64,000 nt of DNA, from assembly GCA_907165135.1 (NCBI GenBank), contig OU015568.1:4038501-4102500 (forward strand), given 5' to 3'. Of this stretch, positions 34,582-45,135 are shown one piece after another. The translations under genes were made by a program, and so were the position numbers. The stretch is from Oikopleura dioica. Its lineage: Eukaryota > Chordata > Appendicularia > Copelata > Oikopleuridae. Numbering within the stretch: position 1 is the stretch's first letter; every line of letters begins with the position of its first letter. Below the pieces are notes generated by a model. It was given only the letters and a program-made list of their open reading frames with translations, was not told where the DNA came from and did no database searches.

Positions 34582-36099
34582 TTATCGAGATCTGGAGCGG
34601 GATCGCGATCGAGAGCCACCTCGTCGGCCAGTGTCTCTACCTCTATCGCGAGAGTCTGAGCGGGATCGTCGTCGCGCCGCGGGTGATCGCGATCGGGAGC
34701 GCTTGGCGCTGCGGGAACGCGATCTTCGTCCACGAGATCGGGAGCGCGATCGTTTGGGAGCACTTCGTGATCGCGATCTACGTCCTCGAGAGCGAGAGCG
34801 CGATCGAGAGCGGGATCGGCTCTGGGAGCCATCTTCCTAAAGCGAGGAGGTCAGAGCGGAATTGGCGAGGATAAAAATACTTACAGTGATCTTCAAGCGA
34901 AGTCGTCGACCGTTGACATCTTCGCCGTCGAATTTTTTGAAAGCTTTTTAGAAGTTTTAAACTGTGAGCAAAATTAAACATGAAAAAGACCAAAAAGATA
35001 CGACGAAAAGAAACTCGAAGGCTTTTAATCTACTTTTATCTAGTATCAGTTGGGATGATGTAAAACCGTTCCTGCGTGAAGATCATCAGATGTAGCGAAG
35101 CAGACTTCTCCTCTGTTCTTACCCATTCTCTGATGGGCGTCGGTGTAGGTGACCTCGCCGGCCTTGCGCATCATGTCCTTGAGATCGGCCCAACTAAATT
35201 CCAAAAGGTGTGACCAGAGAGTTCAGAATCAGTAGTGAGAAGAAGAGTCCGAAATCACGGATAGGTTTTTAATCACGGATTGGGGGCAACCAAGAATCGG
35301 CACAAGCGACTTTGAACCAACGGACAAAACTGGATAGTTCCATAGTTTTGGGATTTGGATTTTCAAAAAGGGAACGAAACGGGCCACTGGCACCACGGGT
35401 GAATGTGTCCAACGGGGAAAACAAACACAACGGACCCAGAGGAGCAGACTCAGTCGCGACCAAAGCGCAAAAGAACGGAACACGGATTATCCACCCTGAT
35501 TGAGAAATTAACATTTGAAGCGAAATTTAGGTAGTCAAACCCGTCACAAGGCGTTAGAATTTTATAGCTGAATGGATGAAATTTTGGTGAAGAAGCTAGC
35601 TAGTTTCCTAAGCTAATATGGTGGGTACCTGATTCGGCTGGACAAGTTCTCGACTTCGAGAGTGTATCGAGTTCGGTGGGGGCGATTGGAGCCCCGTCGA
35701 TCGTCACGGCCACCTCGGTAGCCGCCTCGGTCACGTGAGCCAGATCGTCGAGATCGAGAGCGCTAGAAGTTTTGATAGAACAGGGAGAGGAATAAGCGGA
35801 CTTACGTTGGCAAGCTCAAGTCGAACTCGCTCGCCACAGAGGGAGCTTCCATCAAGATCCTTGATTGCGTCCTTTTTTATGGTTCTTTCTATGTTTTAGA
35901 AACGAAATTGTGCAAGCGATTTTCGATATATTTAGAACCGTTCCTCGGCGTCTCGTCGATCATCAAAATCAACGAATCCGTATCGATCCCGGAGACGGAT
36001 CTGCGTGACCTTTCCGTACTTGTAGAAGAAGTCTTCAATGTCTCGATCACGTGCTCGGTCGCTCAGACCTCCGATGAACACTGTTGTTCCGTCACTCAT
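34582..36099 (-). CDS. SR splicing factor, SRSF4/5/6 type (263 aa)
   Basis: A nuclear pre-mRNA splicing regulator. Six exons: 35944-36099, 35806-35871, 35629-35762, 35072-35193, 34885-34943, 34582-34836. RRM1 shows TVFIGGL and YGFVDFDD, closing with LCGERVRLELA. An Arg/Gly hinge follows, then RRM2 (YTLEVENLSSRISWADLKD, GEVTYTDAH, LDGE-type GEDVNGRRLRLKI). The last 85 codons are an RS domain with many SRSRSR repeats. The SWADLKD heptapeptide (SWQDLKD in vertebrates) identifies the two-RRM SR class. Introns 1 and 4 must be read as GA-AG to preserve the conserved RRM sequence; intron 3 is unusually long (435 bp). The gene starts 154 bp downstream of the HEAT gene stop on the same strand. Confidence 0.95.
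34944..35071 (-). other. GA-AG intron in SRSF RRM2 (128 bp)
   Basis: On the minus strand the exon ends CTTCACGCAG and the intron begins GAACGGTTTTACATC. The next exon starts CTTTCAAAAAATTCGAC after CTAAAAAG. The join reads DLHAAFKKFDGEDVNG, matching the family (for example ALEKLDGTEVNG) with no gap. No in-phase GT alternative exists. Confidence 0.8.
35194..35628 (-). other. Unusually long SRSF intron (435 bp)
   Basis: It has clean ends (GTACCCACC donor, AATTTAG acceptor) but is about ten times the usual length here. It contains unspliced open stretches. SR genes of many animals keep unproductive 'poison' exons in such introns, but no specific exon is proven here. Confidence 0.6.
35872..35943 (-). 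other. GA-AG intron in SRSF RRM1 (72 bp)
   Basis: The exon ends GACGCCGAG, the intron begins GAACGGTTCTAAAT, and the next exon starts GACGCAATC after AAAAAAG. The join reads RRDAEDAIKDLDG, as in other SR proteins. A GT-AG alternative (GTTCTAAAT to GAAAG) is possible but would insert five residues. Confidence 0.72.
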
Positions 36100-36253
36100 T
36101 CTCTAAACACTTGTTTTTCGCCTTTTAAAAACGGTTTTCCATATGTTGAATGTCGAGTGTGAAGGTATTTGAAGAGAGACAGTGATCAAGTGTGCGTTTT
36201 TTTGAGTTGCTTGAACTTGAGGATAATTAAATAGATAAAATAATGATTAAATT

Positions 36254-39231
36254 CTAGTAGCTTCGGCCAGGCGCCATTCCGATGAACGCGCCGTAGTTAT
36301 CTTCGGCAGTGCGCATTCCCGTGACCTGATGCTGTGGGACGGACATGGGGTTGTTCAACGCTCGGTCTAGCGTTTCCAGGTTGTCTGGGTGGGTCATTTC
36401 TGCTCGTCCTCGGAGGATTGAAGGACCAAGAAGCTTTGATAAAGAGGCTAGGCACTCTTCCGCAGCGGCTAAAAATTTTTTTAAGAAGAAGAAAGTGTGA
36501 AATTCAAACCTTTCGTTAATAAAACCGGCGAGTTCGCAGCGTAGAAGAGAATGTCGAAAGATCCAACGAGGCAGTTTTTAAACGTCTTTTTGCCAACAGC
36601 TTCTGCAAACAAACTGATTTGCTTGGAAAACGTCTCGTGGAGCTGCTGATGCGCGTCAAAGTGCCTGTTCGAGCGGATCTGATCGCAGCCGAGGGCAAAT
36701 AATCGACAAATTTCGTCGGCTTGGTTTGGTTTCGAGACCTTTGCGCATTCGACGAGGAGGATGAGGGAGCCATCAGCGCGTTCCCACGGCTCTTCTTTGC
36801 GAGTAAAGCTTGTGCAGGAAGAGCAGCCGCCACCAGTGGGCTGTTTTGCTTTCATCTAAAGAATGGTAGCTTTTTTCATCGTCGTTTTCAATACCTTTGG
36901 AGCCAAAGACCCGCAAGAATACATCGTGCCGTTCTCCTGCTTATCCTCATCTTGCTGAATTCTTCGAACAACTCCGAACTGGCCGGGTCCCGGCTCAAGT
37001 CGACCAAACTTCGAGTTATTTTCCGACTGATCTTTCAAGCCCTTGAAGCTTTCTTCTAGAAACGCGACGACTTTTGGAAAGACTTCGCCGTTGACTGACA
37101 GTAGTTTCGCGACAGCTACCGCACCTCCTTGACGGACTGATGCGATCGGGTCGATGACGTTCTCCATGAATTTCTCGTAAAGAACTAAAAGAAGTTTTAA
37201 TGCATTTGAAATCAATAACGACTAACCTTGATGCTTGGAAAAGGTCTGTTCGGGCAGAGCAGAGACAAAGTTCCCCGCAGCAATGCAACATGCATCTCTA
37301 ACAGGCCAGGAGTCGTCGCCAAATGTCTTGATCAAACTGTCAAGCAAGACTTCCCATTGACCCTCCAAGGATGCTGGCGAGCATTTTGAAGCAAGTTCAG
37401 CAATACAAGCACAAGCTGCTTCCCTCACAGCGTGGTTGTCAGCTGCGATTTGAGCGCTGTAGAAAGATGTGAAGGAAGCGATGTTGGATTCAACAACCTG
37501 AATAAATGAATGATGGATATTTGACCCAGAGTCTACCTGAACACCCTTTTCCGGAAAGAGAAGGCGCCATGTTTCTTGATTATGAATTCTAACTCCAGCG
37601 GCAATGTAATATCGATTGATACAAATTGGCGGGAGAAGCAAAGAGTAATATTTTGCTCGTTCTTCTTCGTTGAGCGCTTTAAGAAAAGCTCTTGCGGCTG
37701 TAGAAGAGGCCATTCGAACTTGTGACCAGTTGTCCGAGATTCCTTTGTGGATCAACGAAGCGAAAGAGGGAACGAGATCGGAGTTTTCAAGCGTCACGGA
37801 GAGGATCGCAGAGGCGATGTAGAACGCGCTCTCGCGGATGAAACGGTTCGAGTGGCAGGTGCATTCGTTGAGCAAGTCGAAGAGCTCCTGCGAAACGACT
37901 TTTGAAGGATCGTTCTTTTCGAAGAGCAACTTCATTCCGTTCATCGACGTTTCCAAATGTCTCCATCCCGCGGACTCGTGAAAGATCTCCTGCGACGAGA
38001 GACCACGTGACTTTTGACCTTCCAAAATCTTTTGCCGGACGACTTCATTTTGCGGCAAATCGGCGGCTCCGGGATCTCGCGCTAAATCACGACGGATCAG
38101 TTCCAAAATTCGACCAAAAGCGACGAAGAACTGGGCTTCGCCGAGTTTTTTGACCAAATCCGCGAGAAGAGCCGCGGATGATGATCGGACGCGGCTTTCT
38201 TTGTGATCAATGTGGTCGAGAGTCAAGACGAAGACTTTTTTCAACTCGGCATCGGAGAAAACTGACAGGAGGTTGGAACACGCGGAGAGAAGCCCTTAAG
38301 ATTCATAAATACAAAAACAGTTAATATTCCTGCAAATTCAATTGAATTAAAGTTTATTACCTGCAACTGCTTCCCAAGAAATTTCCTCTTGGGCAAATTT
38401 TTCAAAAATCAATTTTTTGAATTCATCTTTGTTCTCCAACTTCTTCACTTGCAAAATGGCCCTTTCTCGTTGTAATCTCTGGCTGCTACATAGACGAGTC
38501 ACGCTAACTTCCCCAAGACGCTAACTTCCCCAGACGCTGACTTCCCCAGACGCTAACTTGCACAACCTTGGGGAAGTTAGCGTTTTGGGGAAGTTAGCGT
38601 CTTGGGCAAGTTAGCGTCTTAAATGCGTGGGCGATCCGTTGAGCGTTGAATGGCTCTTTCAGCATGTCTTAGTCTGGTAGACAGTCAGTCGTCTCTTAGA
38701 ATCTAACCTCAACCTCTCCTCGTGAATAGCGGTCATATTTTCAATTTCTTTTGAGCAAATTTAATTTAACGTTTTGAAATAAAATTTTGTACTCCGGGAG
38801 TACACTTATTTTGACAGTCAATGTCAAAATTTCTGAGCTCTTATTATATAAAATAAGATAACTTTGATTATTTCGAAGCGTTATTATTAGAACATTAATC
38901 CCAAAAAATGCCTGAATTCTCAAAGCTCTGTCTAAATGACTTAGAAATAATCGCTCCTACTATTACTTTCTGAATACTGTATTCAGTGTTCCGAAAATTG
39001 AGGCTTCAAAAAATTTCGAGAAAAAAATATTAATAATATAAATTAGAAGAAAATAATTTTCTCTAACAGGAAACTTTGACGCTAACTTGCCCAAGACACT
39101 AACTTCCCCAGACGCTAATTTGCACAACCTTGGGGAAGTTAGCGTTTTGGGGAAGTTAGCGTCTGGGGAAGTTAGCGTCTTGGGCAAGTTAGCGTGACTC
39201 TACATAGACCGGTGATTATCTCAGCCGCCAT
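36254..39231 (-). CDS. HEAT-repeat protein, first exon split by a transposon (about 720 aa)
   Basis: Exons: 39210-39231 plus 38361-38495 (one exon split by the element at 38496-39200), 37537-38294, 37227-37497, 36895-37184, 36510-36855, and a terminal region 36254-36469. Removing the element and one copy of its target duplication restores a frame starting MAAEIITGLCSSQRLQRERA that runs in phase into exon 2. The protein is built of HEAT/ARM-like helices (VRSSSAALLADLVKKL, WSQVRMASSTAARAFL, WPVRDACCIAAGNF, VRQGGAVAVAKLL). It has a GGGCSSC cluster later on. The specific orthologue is not recognised; HEAT scaffolds bind proteins or nucleic acids. The last exon shows an apparent one-base shift between AAEECLASLSKLL and the open frame ending GAFIGMAPGRSY. 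A 39 bp in-frame segment (37498-37536) has intron ends. Confidence 0.8.
38496..39200. mobile_element. Mutator-like non-autonomous TIR element (705 bp) in a coding exon
   Basis: Ends are inverted repeats: GAGTCACGCTAACTTCCCC on the left and the complement GGGCAAGTTAGCGTGACTC on the right. A perfect 9 bp direct repeat TACATAGAC flanks it (38487-38495 and 39201-39209). A 9 bp duplication is characteristic of the Mutator superfamily. Each end is a cluster of about 16 bp units, (A)GACGCTAACTTCCCCA, in both orientations around GCACAACCTTGG. The AT-rich centre has no transposase ORF. Confidence 0.93.
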
Positions 39232-42200
39232 TTCTCCCCTCGATTTGGAAAAAAAGTGAAATTGCGAATTTGAAGAAAAGAAATCGAAGTGGCGCGGCCA
39301 ATCGGAACAAGCGAGAGCTCTTTAGTGAGTCATTCTCGAAACTCGGAATTTCAATTTCTCGATGAAATCGATTTTACGCTCGAATGAATTAGCAAACAAC
39401 TTTATATTTTGCAAAGCGTAGAAATGATTTTTGCATTAAAATTATCATAAAATGATTAAGACGAAATCTCAATCGAAAAAACATCGGTCGCGCTTCGTTC
39501 TTCAGATCTTGTTACTGTAAGAATTACTGTAAGCTACAGAATAAGAATGATCAGATCCGAAACTTGATGAATATCTGTCATCCTTTATCTTTTATTTTTG
39601 GTGTTTTATCTAATTAATTATCTTTAATCTCGTGCGAAAAGATTCAGTGACAGGCTGTCACTGACAGCTTGAAAATGCTTCAGCCTCAAGCCTTTAGGGT
39701 CCTTGATGCTTACAGTATTTCATACAACGACAATGTCCAAGATCGACGTTTTTGTTAACATCATTTGAGTAGATTTTCAAAGGAAATATCACTTTGAAAA
39801 TACAAAAATTAGTGTCACTTTCATTTCCACTTTGAAAATTTCAAAGGGGTCATTTCAAATTTCAAGCATTGGCGAGCCCTGTCGCCTGCTGACAGTTTTG
39901 TGGATTCGGAACCTATTTAGACTTTGGGAGTCAAATCCGGTTCTCTTTTCATCTTGCCGCACTCTTCGTCGATTTTTCCCACGTAGTAAAGGATCATAAA
40001 AGGGTTTTTTATGTATTGGAAATCAACAAAGAAAAGAACTCATTTTTCTTCTGTTTATTGGTGTTCTCATAAGTTGCAGTATCTGCATATTTTCCTTTCC
40101 ATTAACCTTTCCCAACAGCATCCTGAATCTGCCGAGTCTGACAATATGTCTCCTGTCTGTTAGACAACTGGGAGCCCCCTGTCCCTGCTCCGGAACAGTG
40201 CTACTTCCAGCTGCAGATTCTCCTCGCTCCTCAAGCTGCACAAGTTTTGTATTTTTGTTTTCCATAGCAACTTCGTGAGATTCAGACTGAGATATTGTTT
40301 GACTTGGAAATGGAAAAAATTTCGATATCGTCAGTTGAGAGGGCACTATCGTTGCGTGAAGAGGACGCAAGCTTGAAAGCAAGGAGGAAATACAAAAGTG
40401 GAAAGAGAAACGCTTTCTAGGGACTTTCTCAGGAACCAAAAGAGGAAATATTTCGGACAAAAAGCTCGTTTGTTATTTTATAAAAAAAGATTTTCCAAAA
40501 GATTCGTCGCTTTTTTAGGCTTCAGAATCGAATATACCAAAGTTTTCTTCGAATTTTTTGTTCTGTAAACATTTATTCTTGTATAAAGAAAAAACTTATC
40601 AATCAGTATATCTGACAGTATGAAATCGAAATTACCCAAAAGGTTCAATTTTTATGACATCGCCCTAATTTCCTTCCCCCAAAGCGTAACAGGTCCCCAA
40701 TTTGTCGCAAGCAATAATTTGCATCTCGAAAACCTGCAGCAAATGATTGGATCGGTACGCGGTTCAACCGGTTTTCTGCTCGACCTGAGTTGGATAAACA
40801 CAGGCCCGTGACCTGAAATGGCTTAGAGGTCCTAAAATACAAATTGTAGAGCTTGAGAAGTGGGATGGAGCGGGAGGATCAGAGGGATCCGTGGGAGAGC
40901 GCGTGGAAACTGATCTGAAGGAGTTTCATTTCCACAAATTTCATGCTCTTTAGTTGAAGAAAAATACACTCAGTTCGGGATCAAAAAGGAAGAATTTCAA
41001 TCAACGGGAATTGATTATTGATGAGAGTCTCATCTTGTATCTTTACAATTTTAGGATGTTCGCCGACAATCCTCATCCTTCCTCTCATATTTCTCAGGGT
41101 CTTCTGCTTACCACGAAATCTTCTTGAAATATACACAGTCAGCACTATCGTCCTTTTAGAATCCTTCAATAAATATTTCATTATGAAGAATCTCCTATTT
41201 TTGTAAGGCAATGAATATTTAAAATGTACAAACAAAATTAAAACCTCAAAGGCCGGAAATATTAAGCTCAATTTTCGCTCCCCTCAATTTGGAGAGAATT
41301 TTATTAGAGCAAGGAAGTGAAAATGACAAATTGAGGCGCAATTGGCGTCAAGGGTTTCCTAGTCGACGGAAGTTGACGATTTTCATTTTTGAAACAGATT
41401 GATTTGGCCCTATTTGGCGTTTATTTTCGCGCTATGAAGTGGCCTTGTACAGTAGCGATGGCTGTAAAAAGGGATGAAAAGGAGTATTTACGCTTCTTAG
41501 TTCCGAAATTTGCATTGTTTTCTGGCTTTTGCACTTCCGAGTGAGTATCTCCTTAGATCGCCCGCACTTCCTTTTGGCGGGCTATTTAAATTTCTCAATA
41601 ATGCGCAAATTTCAAAAACATTCGAAAGCGCAAACAATAAGGCTCTAAGGTTGTACCTGCATGAATTTTTCTATTTGATGATTTAAATGCTACTTCCTCT
41701 GGCTCAAAAGAGGTCACGTGCATTTCCTTGAATGAGAAATTTTCAAAAAAGAACAAAGTTATTTGAACAAAAGAGCGAAAATGTTAACCGGAAAGGAAAA
41801 TTTCCGAAATTTGGCGGTGAATTCGCAAGCTTTACAAATTTCAACAAATGCTAATGGTCAGGAAATGGGGCATCTTATGGGGGTCACGTGATCGATAAAT
41901 AAATTTTCCTTGATAAAAAAGTCTTTCTCTTTTGCTTCATTTCGTTGCCATAATCCCGAAATGACCCGGATGCACTTACTCTAAAGAGCGAAAACTCGGA
42001 AAAACTCCTTCGAGAAAAACTGATTACCAGTGGTGCCGATGTCCATCATGCTCTATAATTTGGTCTCGGTTACCGACCGCTTTTGGTTTCTCACGGTCAC
42101 GTGCTCCTTCCGGAACCGCCAGAGCCGGAAATTCGCTTCCGCCTTTCGATTTTCAGCCCGTCGTCTTTTTGGCTCTAGAAAATTGTGTTTTTGACCGCTT

Positions 42201-44584
42201 AGATAGGCAGATAAGATGATCGGATAAATTTCACAGAAAAAAAAAGAAGATTTCAAAAACCATATTTATATTTTTTGAGTTAGCCATTCGGTTTTTCAAA
42301 GATTTCAGTAAGATGATAAAAATATTTTAGAAATATAAATATTTCCATTGATGAATTTATGGGCATAAAATAACTAAGAATCAATTATATCTAAAAAAGC
42401 CAAGTTAGCTGATTCAGGTTCAGTGGGTTAAGTTAGGTGCTTGTCAACATTAGTTGAAGTGTACTTTTGAAAGAGGCTTTCTTTCCCAGGGCTGCTCAGG
42501 TGATCGGACCGTGTATCGAGCGAGAAGGGTACTCAGTCTTACGCCTCGAGTTCAAGTATCAGCCGATTGTTTCGAGCACCTCTTGTCCGTTTCCGCTTTC
42601 CAACACTCTTTTGCTTTCCCGCGTTTTTTTTTCCGAACAATTAACATGTGTCTTTCACCATCAGCTTGATCATTTTGTGTCTCAATGTTTTTTAATTCTG
42701 TTTTTTATTTTATCATTTTTTTAATCGTCTTAAAAAAATTTTTTTTAAGAAGAAAAAAGACGTTTCGGAAAAGGTTTGTTGTTTGATTTTGATAATTTGG
42801 GGCAATTTCCGCTTCAGAAATATTTCCAAATTATCCAAAAGTGTGCTTCGCTGTGTGGTGCCGCGTCATTTTCAAATACCCCACGTGATCATCAATCAAA
42901 CTTCCTAGATTTTTGTCGACGAGAAAAAGAAGGTCGGTATCGATCTACTTTCATACCAACTTTGTTCAAATTTTTGACTGGCAATCAACAATCTTCGGTT
43001 CATTTTCCGATGTTTTCTGGACAATCTTGGTCACGTGAGAAGATTTCTAGCCGACAATCTGAGCAAAACCGTCGTCTGAGAAGCAGGAAGAGTTCGGAAA
43101 TGCTTACAAATCCATTAACAGTTATAAAAAGTGCTATCACTGGCGAGAAAGTCAAACCCAGGCGTCTTCTTGACGCCGCCAAGACTGGTTGATAAAGAAA
43201 AAACTAGCTGAAAACAATGCTCTACAAAAGCTATTTATAATTTAACACCGGCTGAGTTTTCCCCCTCGGATTTGTATTTTTTTACCTTTAGCAATTTGCG
43301 TCACGCGTTCCGGCTCTGCCCTGTCGAGTATGAAAAATTGTAGCGGAAATTGATAACTTTATATTTTTTCTTACTTTTGGGAGAATCACTTTAATAACTA
43401 ATAGTTATATCCGGCTGCGGAGCGGAAAATTAACGCCAAGAAGAATTTCAGTTTCAAAATACAGAAAATTGAATTTGAGATTGTCTATCTCAGATCGTGC
43501 ATCTGACCACTGACTAAGGGTATCCAAGGGTTACCCTTAGGCGGCCTAAGATTGGCCTTTTTGTAAAGGGTTACCCTTAAGTTCGAGTTAAGAATCGGAT
43601 TTGCAGCTTGTTTTTTATTGATTTTGACCCTGACTCAGGCTTTCTACACAGGTTTCTACACAGGTAGTTTGTATATGGAAAAGTATTAAGCCAAGAACAA
43701 CAAATCAACTTAATGGGCGTACGCTTAATCGTCCATAAAATAAAGCAAATAATTAATAAGGGCGGTGAGTGTCGGAAATTACGAGCTGCTCAATATTTTG
43801 AGCAAACTGGTGCAAGTGCCATAAGAGGCGCGGAAATCAAGCGCGCATTATTTTTTTAAAAACGCCCTTTATAGGACCGCTAAATGAGTATGTATCTTAC
43901 TTATCGTCTTTTTCTTGGCAAGAATGAGGATAGAATTATGGAGCAAAATATATTTACACTGCGTTTTCGGAACTTCCGAGTGGCCGCGCTTTGAAGCAGG
44001 AGAAAATAAGGGTACTCTCTCACGTTCCTTTACTTTCTTTAGCAGGATTTGCATTTTCCAAAATTCCTGAAAATTTACCGTTTTGTTAGTTTATTTTTCC
44101 TGCGATCATTTTGTTGAGAATTACCGGACTCGGACGCCCTTCAATTAGAATGAGTTTGGACGCATCCGCTTGCGCTTCCGATGAATTGATCAATCAACTT
44201 GACGAGTGAAAATTTATACAAATTTCGAGCAACCAATCTCCGCTTTAAATTTGCTTGATTTAGGGGGCGTCGCTTATTCAGTAGCCTTTATATTGCTATT
44301 CTCTCGTTGATTGTCATTGAGAATATTCGAGATTATATCATGGTCTATTTTCGGATAATTACCAATGTCTCCATTTCTTGAAAATAACATTCTTTTTAAG
44401 ATAAATTATTTAGATAAATGTGGCGTGATAAATTTAGTAAAACAAATTCTCATCTTCTTTTCAATGAAGTAGACAATTTGATAGAAATCGGTAAGGCGGG
44501 TTCTTTTTCCGTCAAAACTACAAAATTGCCGCTTTTTGTCGCTCGAATAATCACCAGAATGGTCTTCTCGGTCCTTAACTCGAA

Positions 44585-44750
44585 AGAAATCAGTGTACTA
44601 AACCTGTGTCAGGGTTCTGAAAATGATTTGATAAAAGCCGCTCTTTCCTTCGTTCAAATCCATTCCAGTATCCTGAATCAGGTTTTCTACAAAGGCACCT
44701 GCCGAGCTCAGGTCCTGAGTAAGGATTCCTGAGTCAGGATTCCCGACTGT
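44585..44750. repeat. Dispersed repeat, related to 46180-46270
   Basis: The stretch GTCAGGGTTCTGAAAATGAT, followed by TTGATAAAAGCCGC, is closely matched at about 46198-46245 (GTCAGGGTCCTGAGACAGGG, AATTTGATGAAAAGCCGC). Several CCTGA(G/A)TCAGG palindromes lie around the first copy. Borders and class are unknown. Confidence 0.5.
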
Positions 44751-45004
44751 ATTTGTTACCTCTCAATAATTCGGGGTTTTTGATTAAAAAAAACCAAAAT
44801 AAAATTAAAAAATAAATCATGAATCGAAATTCCCTTTGAGAAATATAATTGGCAATTATTAATTGCTCTTCATCCTCCTAATCCTTCCTCACGCTCAGAA
44901 CAAGCCGTTAATTCTGTTTCTATCCCAAAGTCAAAAACGACGCAGAAGAGACGCGCGCGAGGAAGTAATGCCGTTCAGGTGCGTTTCTTTCCGCTTTGTA
45001 TTCA

Positions 45005-45135
45005 AAAACTTCCGGCGTCGCATCCGGCTTCGAGCGAGCGCGCGCGCTCATTGGCTCCTGCGCTCGGGGTGCGGCGCGCCATCGTGCGGCGGCGCTGAAG
45101 GGAGACTCGACGGCCGCCGCGGCCAACGGGAAGAA
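45005..45135. promoter_or_regulatory. Isolated CpG/GC-rich patch, promoter-like
   Basis: In a strongly AT-rich neighbourhood this stretch is GC-rich and CpG-dense (GAGCGAGCGCGCGCGCTC, CGGCCGCCGCGGCC). It contains a CCAAT box in inverted form (CATTGGCTCC) and a second one (GGCCAACGGG). It could be a promoter for an unseen transcript. No adjacent coding exon supports this. Confidence 0.3.

Noticed and set aside
34442-34840. Plus-strand ORF rich in RDRERD
   Set aside because: It is the antisense of the SR protein's RS domain; the minus-strand frame has the correct domain order and splice sites.
31354-39231. Operon of HEAT, SRSF and RFWD3 genes
   Set aside because: The three genes are on one strand, but spacers of 154 and 401 bp are longer than typical larvacean operon gaps and I found no trans-splice leader evidence.
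43500-43590. Inverted GGGTTACCCTTA motifs as a terminator or small RNA gene
   Set aside because: Short imperfect repeats with no promoter or conserved RNA fold that I can recognise.
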